From JAYWAM01 sp043782425 (lineage in GTDB: Bacteria > Pseudomonadota > Gammaproteobacteria > Burkholderiales > Usitatibacteraceae): a stretch of 9,949 nucleotides of DNA. The stretch lies in NCBI GenBank assembly GCA_043782425.1, contig JAYWAM010000294.1, forward strand, positions 1 to 9,949, written 5' to 3'. Below the pieces are notes generated by a model. That model had not been told where the DNA came from. It did no database searches and worked only from the letters and a program-made list of their open reading frames with translations. Below, piece by piece: positions 1 through 4,429 of the stretch (position 1 is its first letter; the number at the start of each line of letters is the position of its first letter). The translations under genes were made by a program, and so were the position numbers.

Positions 1-594
1 AATGCGCGAATCGTATATTTCCCGCTGCGCTTCGAGCGATGTGCAGTTGAACAAATCCTCGACGTACTCAAGCAGCTTGGGCCGCAAACGCAGATAGACG
101 CGCAGCAACCACGCCACCTTTCCCGACAGACCACGATAGTAGAAACTTTCGCCGGCGCTAAACCAGCCGCTGTTGCTATCCCAATAGAGTTGTGCGAAAG
201 GCGACAAATCGTTGCGCAGCAAGGTGCGATAGAGGTCGTGAAAATGCGCGTGACGGCCTAGTCCGAACAACGCGAAGAAGTCGGTGTAGTCAAGATTTCT
301 CACCGCCGCAAGCTTAAGTTCAAGCAGCGCCGTCTGGCGCGGGTTGGTGTCCACCGCGTGGATGCGCTTCGGTCCCGTCAGCGCATAGTCGAGCACGTTG
401 CAGCCGGCGCTGGTGATAACCAGCATGGTGTCGTCGGGGGCAAGCTGCAATGCGCGCCGATCAACTGCAGGATCCTCCCAGCAAGTGTTGTAAACCAGGG
501 AGCGCGAATAGATCGCGTTGAAAATTTTCTGATCAACGCGATCTCGCAGCGTCGGGTGCTGGGCAAGGGTAAGTCGTGTAGGTTGTGCTTGCAT
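1..594 (-). CDS. btaA: BtaA-like SAM:diacylglycerol 3-amino-3-carboxypropyltransferase (DUF3419), 5' part
   Basis: Partial gene running off the left edge; 198 codons are visible from an ATG at 594, with an in-frame TAA upstream near 652-654 and no other start between. The protein resembles DUF3419/BtaA, which moves the 3-amino-3-carboxypropyl group of S-adenosylmethionine onto diacylglycerol, the first step of betaine-lipid (DGTS) synthesis. Seen: the family WED motif (residues 39-41, in NTCWEDPAVD), a SAM-binding glycine segment SAGCNVLDY (62-70), the acidic strand HAVDTNP (79-85) followed by a Leu-rich helix, and an aromatic segment FYYRGLSGKVAWLL (151-164). Full-length family members are roughly twice this length. 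A possible Shine-Dalgarno GGGG sits just before the ATG but is weak. In some bacteria btaA is induced by phosphate starvation; a partner btaB methyltransferase would lie outside the window. The family call is firm; the exact lipid product is inferred. Confidence 0.82.
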   Translation of the reverse strand, partial: MQAQPTRLTLAQHPTLRDRVDQKIFNAIYSRSLVYNTCWEDPAVDRRALQLAPDDTMLVITSAGCNVLDYALTGPKRIHAVDTNPRQTALLELKLAAVRNLDYTDFFALFGLGRHAHFHDLYRTLLRNDLSPFAQLYWDSNSGWFSAGESFYYRGLSGKVAWLLRVYLRLRPKLLEYVEDLFNCTSLEAQREIYDSRI

Positions 595-618
595 ATCCCC
601 GAAGGCTACGTGACCTAG

Positions 619-636
619 GTTGCAGTTTCGTGACAG
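619..636 (-). promoter_or_regulatory. Possible PhoB-box-like repeat upstream of btaA
   Basis: Read on the minus strand this is CTGTCAC, a 4-base spacer GAAA, then CTGCAAC. The 7-4-7 layout is that of a PhoB half-site pair (consensus CTGTCAT). The first half-site matches 6 of 7 bases, the second only 4 of 7. It lies about 25 bp before the btaA start, which is close for a -35-replacing Pho box, and no good -10 follows it. A speculative call. Confidence 0.22.
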
Positions 637-716
637 GCGTGACGCACAAAATTACCTACGCGCCATCGCTGTGCGCCTTTGCCCACGACTGAGATGATCT
701 GCTTCCAAAAAAAGCG

Positions 717-745
717 TTGACAACGTTTCTATGATTCGATATATT
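717..745 (+). promoter_or_regulatory. Sigma70 promoter of arsR, predicted leaderless
   Basis: A perfect -35 TTGACA (717-722), a 17-bp spacer and a -10 TATATT (740-745, 5 of 6 consensus) form an almost ideal sigma70 promoter. Counting seven bases from the -10 places the transcription start at 752-753, which is the A of the arsR ATG. No Shine-Dalgarno precedes that ATG, so a leaderless mRNA is expected. Confidence 0.72.
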
Positions 746-754
746 TCGATATAT
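735..754 (+). promoter_or_regulatory. Tandem 10-bp repeat, probable ArsR operator
   Basis: TTCGATATAT occurs twice in perfect tandem (735-744 and 745-754). It covers the -10 hexamer, the predicted transcription start and the first two bases of the start codon. The core TCGA-TATATT-TCGA is also nearly palindromic. ArsR-family repressors bind AT-rich dyads overlapping their own promoters, so autoregulation by occlusion of the -10 is likely. The site is inferred from position and symmetry, not from a match to a known operator. Confidence 0.55.
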
Positions 755-1136
755 GAAACCTAAAAACGTTATTTCCGCTTTAGCTGCGCTGGCCCAGGAA
801 TCGCGCCTCGCCATCTTTCGTTTGCTGGTACAGGCCGGCCCGCAAGGCTTATCGGTGGGTCGCATCGGCGAACAACTCGCGCGCTTGGACACAACGGCTG
901 CCCCGGCAACGCTGTCGTTCCACTTAAAAGAGTTGAGCCACGCCGGTTTGATCGAGTCGCGCCAGGAAGGGCGATTCATTTTTTACTCCGCCAATTATCT
1001 GGCGATGAACGCACTGATGGCGTTTCTCACCGAAAACTGCTGCGCAGGTCAGTCGTGTTGTGAACCTGCACCCCACCCGGCTAAAAGTACATCGGCCAAA
1101 TCGAAACCCAAACTGAAATTCAGGAGAAAACCATGA
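753..1136 (+). CDS. arsR: ArsR-family As(III)-responsive repressor with Cys-rich tail
   Basis: 127-residue winged-helix metalloregulator. It starts like the family (ISALAALAQESRLAIFRLL, residues 7-25) and has the recognition-helix segment LSFHLKELSHAGLI (54-67) followed by the wing (ESRQEGRFIFYSA, 68-80). Metal sensing is probably through Cys96, Cys97, Cys102 and Cys103 in ENCCAGQSCC just after the last core helix. This resembles the C-terminal Cys95/96/102 arsenite site of Acidithiobacillus ferrooxidans ArsR rather than the CxCxxC site in the DNA-binding helix of the E. coli type. A basic Lys-rich tail follows. The ATG at 753 is chosen because it gives the standard N-terminus; it lacks a Shine-Dalgarno and coincides with the predicted transcription start. 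The stop overlaps the next start (ATGA), so it is co-transcribed with the C-As lyase gene. Family very secure; As(III) as effector is well supported by the neighbour. Confidence 0.9.
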   Translation: MKPKNVISALAALAQESRLAIFRLLVQAGPQGLSVGRIGEQLARLDTTAAPATLSFHLKELSHAGLIESRQEGRFIFYSANYLAMNALMAFLTENCCAGQSCCEPAPHPAKSTSAKSKPKLKFRRKP

Positions 1137-1612
1137 ATCGTTTTCATGTCCATGTCGCCGTCGAGGATCTGCAACAAAACGTGCGCTTCTATTCCACCGT
1201 ATTCGGCCAGCCGCCCAGCGTGCTTAAAGACGATTATGCCAAATGGATGCTCGAAGACCCGCGTATCAATTTCGCAATCTCACAACGCTCGGGCAACTTC
1301 GGCGTCAATCACCTCGGTTTGCAAGTCGATAGCGATGCGGAACTCAAGACAATGCGTGAGCGCGTCGCGCAGGCCGGTGTTGAAGCGCGCGAGGAGATGG
1401 GCGCCCACTGCTGTTACGCCAAGAGCGACAAATACTGGCTTACCGATCCGCAAGGTCTGGCCTGGGAAACCTATCACTCTCTCGACAGCATTCCCGTCTA
1501 TGGCGAGGACAATAGCAAAGCACAGGAAGCCTCCGCTGCCTGTTGTGTGCCCGCCAGCGAAGCAGAGAAATGCGCCGATGCAGACTGCGGCACGCCTAAA
1601 TGCTGCGTGTGA
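1133..1612 (+). CDS. arsI: ArsI/CadI-type C-As lyase, vicinal-oxygen-chelate fold
   Basis: 159-residue glyoxalase/vicinal-oxygen-chelate protein. ArsI enzymes are Fe(II) dioxygenases that cleave the carbon-arsenic bond of trivalent organoarsenicals such as methylarsenite, in the cytoplasm. Seen: candidate metal ligands His5 (or His7) in MNRFHVHVAV, His60 in GVNHLGLQV and Glu112 in WETYHSL; the family signature HCCYAKSDKYWLTDPQG with vicinal Cys93-Cys94, which hold the arsenical; and the AREEM segment before it. The core ends near residue 124. A tail of about 35 residues follows with Cys137, Cys138, Cys147, Cys152, Cys157 and Cys158, a likely extra thiol site for As(III). A good Shine-Dalgarno (AGGAG, 1122-1126) lies six bases before the ATG, and the gene overlaps arsR by four bases. 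Related proteins are often labelled CadI (cadmium-induced); the arsenic role is preferred because of the vicinal Cys and the ArsR partner. Confidence 0.88.
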   Translation: MNRFHVHVAVEDLQQNVRFYSTVFGQPPSVLKDDYAKWMLEDPRINFAISQRSGNFGVNHLGLQVDSDAELKTMRERVAQAGVEAREEMGAHCCYAKSDKYWLTDPQGLAWETYHSLDSIPVYGEDNSKAQEASAACCVPASEAEKCADADCGTPKCCV

Positions 1613-1618
1613 GTAGTG

Positions 1619-1630
1619 CATTAATTAATG
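1619..1630. repeat. 12-bp perfect AT-rich palindrome
   Basis: CATTAATTAATG is its own reverse complement. A similar stretch, CATTATTAATG, recurs at 1746-1756 on the other side of the inverted repeat at 1669-1723, so the two AT-rich elements bracket the hairpin. The region is the gap between convergent genes. Confidence 0.5.
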
Positions 1631-1668
1631 GCCTCAAATACGAAAGCATGATGAGTAATGAGGGAACC

Positions 1669-1723
1669 CGTCGTCCCAGCCGCAGCCTGCCCTCGAATGC
1701 TTTAATCGGGGGCTGGGACGACG
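1669..1723. repeat. Inverted repeat, 13-bp perfect arms, between convergent genes
   Basis: CGTCGTCCCAGCC (1669-1681) pairs perfectly with GGCTGGGACGACG (1711-1723) across a 29-base loop. There is no T-run on either side, so it is not a canonical intrinsic terminator. Because it lies between the convergent ends of arsI and the nucleotidase gene it may still act as a bidirectional transcript end or as a 3'-end stabiliser. Shorter complementary pairs nest around it (CAAATA 1634-1639 with TATTTG 1726-1731; AAAGCAT 1643-1649 with ATGCTTT 1697-1703). It could be a copy of a dispersed REP-like element. Confidence 0.65.
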
Positions 1724-1778
1724 AATATTTGCGATTTCCAGCAGTCATTATTAATGAACTAATGGTTGAGAAATGGAA

Positions 1779-3500
1779 TCACTCAACGCGCACAATGCGC
1801 CCCGTCGGCTGCGCATTGAGCGGCGAATTGGCGCGCAGAAACGCCTCTAACGCATCGACATCGAGCATGCCGCCTTCTCGATTCCGGCCCTGGCTGAACA
1901 GCGTGAAACCATCACCGCCGTCTGCCATGAAACTGTTTACCGTGACGCGATAATCCTGATCCGCACGCAACGCTTCCCCATTCAAAAAAATGCTGCTCGC
2001 TACCACCCTGCTTCCGGCAGGCCGCAAAGCATTCCAGGTGTATGTGAACCCCTGGGAAACTTGCAGCACGCGCACGCGCTCTCCGGCAGCGGGTGCGAAC
2101 TGCTGTTCGAGAAGGCGGCGGATCTGCTCGCCAGTCAGCGTCATGGTGACCAGGGTATTACCGAATGGCTGAACTGTGAAAAGATCGCCGAAGCTGATGC
2201 CGCCATCGGGGGATTTGAAAAGCAGCGGCGCGCGTATGCCGCCGGGGTTCATGAACGCGAGTTGCGCGCCTGCCGCGCGGGTGGCGGCAAGCTGCGCGTC
2301 GGCAATCACATTCCCCAGGGCGCTTTCACCCGCCGCATTGGCCGACGCCGCTAACTCTGATTTGATATGACCGACCACGCGCTCGGCACGCGGCGCGGCA
2401 AGTCGGGCGTAGCCACTCACCAGCGCCGCAACTTTTGCATCGGCGGGGAATTTTTCCGTGTCAACTAGCACGTTATCGGCACGGCTGTTCACTACGTCAT
2501 GGGTGTTGCGGTCGATATCAAGATCAATTTCGCTCAGGAAACGTCCATACGATCCCGCACTGGTTACCGCAATGCCGTTAACGCGGCACAAATAAGCCTG
2601 GTGCGTATGGCCGCTCACCACCAGATCCACCGCCCTGTCGAAGCGTTCCACGATGTTGATGATGTCGCCTTGCATGCCGGGACACATCTGATCGTTATAC
2701 GCCCCGCTCGTCGTTGCGCCCTGATGAATCAGCACCACTATGGCCTTCACGCCGCGCGTGCGCAACTCAGGCACGAGCGCATTGACCGTGTCGGCTTCAT
2801 CGTCGAAACGCAAGCCCGCGATGCCGGATTTCGACACGATGCCCGGCGTTTCCTTCAACACCAGGCCTATGAACGCCACAGGAATGCCGTCGAATTCACG
2901 CACCGTGTAGGCCGGCATAAAGGTTTTTTCAGTCGCAATAACACGCACGTTGGCGGCGAGGTAGGTAAATTTGGCCCCCTCATAAGGCTGCCCCGTCACA
3001 CAGCCTTGCGCGTGGCATCCGCCTTTATACAAACGCAGCAATTCGTCTTTGCCACGGTCAAATTCGTGATTTCCCACCGAGCTGATGTCAAGCCCAAGCG
3101 CGTTGAGGGTTTCAATGGCGGGCTCATCGAGAAACAGCGACGAAATCAGCGGACTGGCGCTGACCAGATCTCCAGCGGCCACCACAATGGAATGCTTTTG
3201 ACCTGCGCGCGCCGCCTGAATGGCGCTGGCAAGATGCGCTGCGCCACCGGCATTCACCGTCAGCGTGCGTGCCGCCGCAGTGGGATCGGGCATGCGCAGC
3301 GGAGCGGGGGTTTGCAAATGACCGTGAAAGTCATTGAACGCAATAACGCGCAAATGTAGCAAATCCGGCGTCGGCGCCACACTCGTGCAGGCGCCAAGGA
3401 AACCACTAACGAAAACGCTGAGCAAAACGCCAAAGAAAATACCCGGTGAAACGCTACCGTTCTGCTCCATGATTATTGAGAACTCCTTAATTGATCGCAC
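1779..3500 (-). CDS. 5'-nucleotidase/metallophosphatase lipoprotein (UshA-like)
   Basis: Two-domain 5'-nucleotidase that hydrolyses nucleotides or related phosphoesters outside the cytoplasm. N-terminal calcineurin-like metal site: NDFHGH (56-61), AGDLVSASP (109-117), GNHEFDRG (143-150), LIHQG (257-261) and GHTH (297-300). C-terminal nucleotidase domain: ESALGNVIADA (392-402), NPGGIR (418-423), GDLFTVQPFGNTL (438-450) and NSFMADGGDGF (522-532). A hydrophobic segment ending in the lipobox LGAC (Cys38) marks a lipoprotein. Start is uncertain: the GTG at 3500 gives Arg2 and Lys5 ahead of the signal segment and has AGGAG close upstream. An ATG at 3470 has AAGGAG twelve bases upstream but gives a signal peptide with no basic residue. 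At 573 residues (563 from the ATG) the length is normal. It lies 287 bases downstream of exbB on the same strand, so it may be read through from the TonB operon or have its own promoter. The precise substrate is unknown. Confidence 0.9.
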   Translation of the reverse strand: MRSIKEFSIIMEQNGSVSPGIFFGVLLSVFVSGFLGACTSVAPTPDLLHLRVIAFNDFHGHLQTPAPLRMPDPTAAARTLTVNAGGAAHLASAIQAARAGQKHSIVVAAGDLVSASPLISSLFLDEPAIETLNALGLDISSVGNHEFDRGKDELLRLYKGGCHAQGCVTGQPYEGAKFTYLAANVRVIATEKTFMPAYTVREFDGIPVAFIGLVLKETPGIVSKSGIAGLRFDDEADTVNALVPELRTRGVKAIVVLIHQGATTSGAYNDQMCPGMQGDIINIVERFDRAVDLVVSGHTHQAYLCRVNGIAVTSAGSYGRFLSEIDLDIDRNTHDVVNSRADNVLVDTEKFPADAKVAALVSGYARLAAPRAERVVGHIKSELAASANAAGESALGNVIADAQLAATRAAGAQLAFMNPGGIRAPLLFKSPDGGISFGDLFTVQPFGNTLVTMTLTGEQIRRLLEQQFAPAAGERVRVLQVSQGFTYTWNALRPAGSRVVASSIFLNGEALRADQDYRVTVNSFMADGGDGFTLFSQGRNREGGMLDVDALEAFLRANSPLNAQPTGRIVRVE

Positions 3501-3561
3501 TCTCTCCTCTGCCCCTTTCCATGAACCTCATGTATTTAAAGCCTCAAAATCAACCACCCCT

Positions 3562-3623
3562 CCCTTGCAGGGCGCGCAGTCCGCTGCATCGGACTGCCGC
3601 TTCGCAGGCAGTCGGCATGCCGA
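3562..3623. repeat. Cluster of small hairpins with alternative pairings
   Basis: Several stems lie side by side: CCCT/AGGG (3562-3572); GCAGTCCG (3576-3583) with CGGACTGC (3590-3597); GACTGCC (3592-3598) with GGCAGTC (3607-3613); and the perfect palindrome TCGGCATGCCGA (3612-3623). The second and third stems share 3592-3597 and cannot form together. On the minus strand the cluster would lie in the 5' leader of the nucleotidase message. Confidence 0.55.
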
Positions 3624-3647
3624 TTGAAACCCCTGCTACGCCCCTAA

Positions 3648-3674
3648 CCCTCTCTCCAAAAAACGGGGAGAGGG
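3648..3674. repeat. CT/GA-rich hairpin
   Basis: CCCTCTCTCC (3648-3657) can pair along its full length with GGGGAGAGGG (3665-3674), allowing one G-U pair, around a 7-base A-rich loop. It resembles the CCCTCTCC/GGAGAGGG hairpins dispersed in many beta- and gammaproteobacterial genomes. T-rich DNA follows on the plus strand, but both neighbouring genes are on the minus strand, so a terminator role is not obvious. Confidence 0.55.
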
Positions 3675-3683
3675 GATGTGCTA

Positions 3684-3740
3684 TTTTTGATTTTTGATTT
3701 TTGCCTTTTGCCTTTTGCCTTTTGCCTTTTGCCTTTTGAA
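3684..3740. repeat. Heptanucleotide tandem array (TTTTGCC)n
   Basis: Eight consecutive units: two TTTTTGA, one TTTTTGCC, four exact TTTTGCC (3706-3733) and a final TTTTGAA. It lies 47 bases beyond the exbB stop and roughly 185 bases before the nucleotidase start, in non-coding DNA. The exact repeats make copy-number slippage plausible. It does not encode a readable protein in context. Confidence 0.85.
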
Positions 3741-3787
3741 TTGAAATTCAGCGTGTCTAGCGCATTGCGTTCATCTTCATTTTGCCG

Positions 3788-4420
3788 TTACGCCGAAACG
3801 GCAATGGCGGGCTGATGGGGGCGGTGCGCGGCTTCGCGCGAGGCATCGCGGGGTGCGGCGCCCGCAGCGCCTGCCTTCAAGATAATAGCCTTGAGATTGT
3901 TGCTGATTTCTTCCACTTTGTCCTGGAACAGATTGTTGAATACCAGCCCGAACAGCGCGATGGCGATACCGAGCGCGGTGGCGAACAACGCCGTGCCGAT
4001 GCCACGGCTCACTGCGGCAGGATCGGAAATACCCGACTGCGCCAGCGCCGAAAAAGTTTCGATGATACCGAGAATAGTGCCCAGCAGTCCGAGCAGCGGC
4101 GCCGCCGTCACGATGGTATCGAGCAGCCACAGGCGGCGCAGCAGGACGGGGCGTGTGGTGAGATAGATCGCTTCGCTACGATCACACAGTTCCTCGCGGC
4201 TTGCGACGCTACGCCGCTCGCGCACCATGGCGTCGTGGATCTCGCCTACCACGCCCTGCAGCCCAGAGCTGCCGTGCGCGCCCGCGCCAGCGACCGCCTG
4301 GCGTGAATGGTGCAGGGTGAAGTGGAAGAAAATCAGCCGTTCAACAATGACATACACGCCTAGCGCCGCCGTGGCGTACATGGCGTAGAAGGTAAGGTCG
4401 TGCAGCAGGGTGTAATTCAT
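3788..4420 (-). CDS. exbB: ExbB/TolQ/MotA-family proton-channel subunit
   Basis: 210-residue inner-membrane protein, the ExbB part of the proton channel that powers TonB. Three hydrophobic helices: about 11-33, 99-123 and 139-165. Helix 2 carries the signature APLLGLLGTILGIIETF with Thr115, matching channel Thr148 of E. coli ExbB; helix 3 has Thr148, matching E. coli Thr181. The glutamate of E. coli helix 3 (Glu176) is replaced by Thr143, while an acidic residue appears at Glu121 at the end of helix 2. The long cytoplasmic loop lies between helices 1 and 2, and a low-complexity Ala/Arg/Pro tail ends the protein. The start follows an AGAGGT Shine-Dalgarno that overlaps the stop of the receptor gene, nine bases away, so it is the last gene of the exbD-tonB-receptor-exbB operon. 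Assignment to ExbB rather than TolQ rests on this context. Confidence 0.9.
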   Translation of the reverse strand: MNYTLLHDLTFYAMYATAALGVYVIVERLIFFHFTLHHSRQAVAGAGAHGSSGLQGVVGEIHDAMVRERRSVASREELCDRSEAIYLTTRPVLLRRLWLLDTIVTAAPLLGLLGTILGIIETFSALAQSGISDPAAVSRGIGTALFATALGIAIALFGLVFNNLFQDKVEEISNNLKAIILKAGAAGAAPRDASREAAHRPHQPAIAVSA

Positions 4421-4429
4421 GGTTAACCT

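Noticed and set aside
358..618. Plus-strand frame over the btaA region
   Set aside because: Antisense to the BtaA-like frame, which shows the WED and SAM-binding motifs.
1146..1616. Second plus-strand frame within arsI
   Set aside because: Frame-shifted shadow of the ArsI reading frame, which carries all catalytic motifs.
2499..3359. Long plus-strand open frame opposite the nucleotidase gene
   Set aside because: It lies wholly inside a gene with full metallophosphatase motifs on the other strand; its translation has no recognisable domain and is a codon-bias shadow.
3684..3740. CRISPR-like array
   Set aside because: Units are 7 bp with no spacers; this is a simple tandem repeat.
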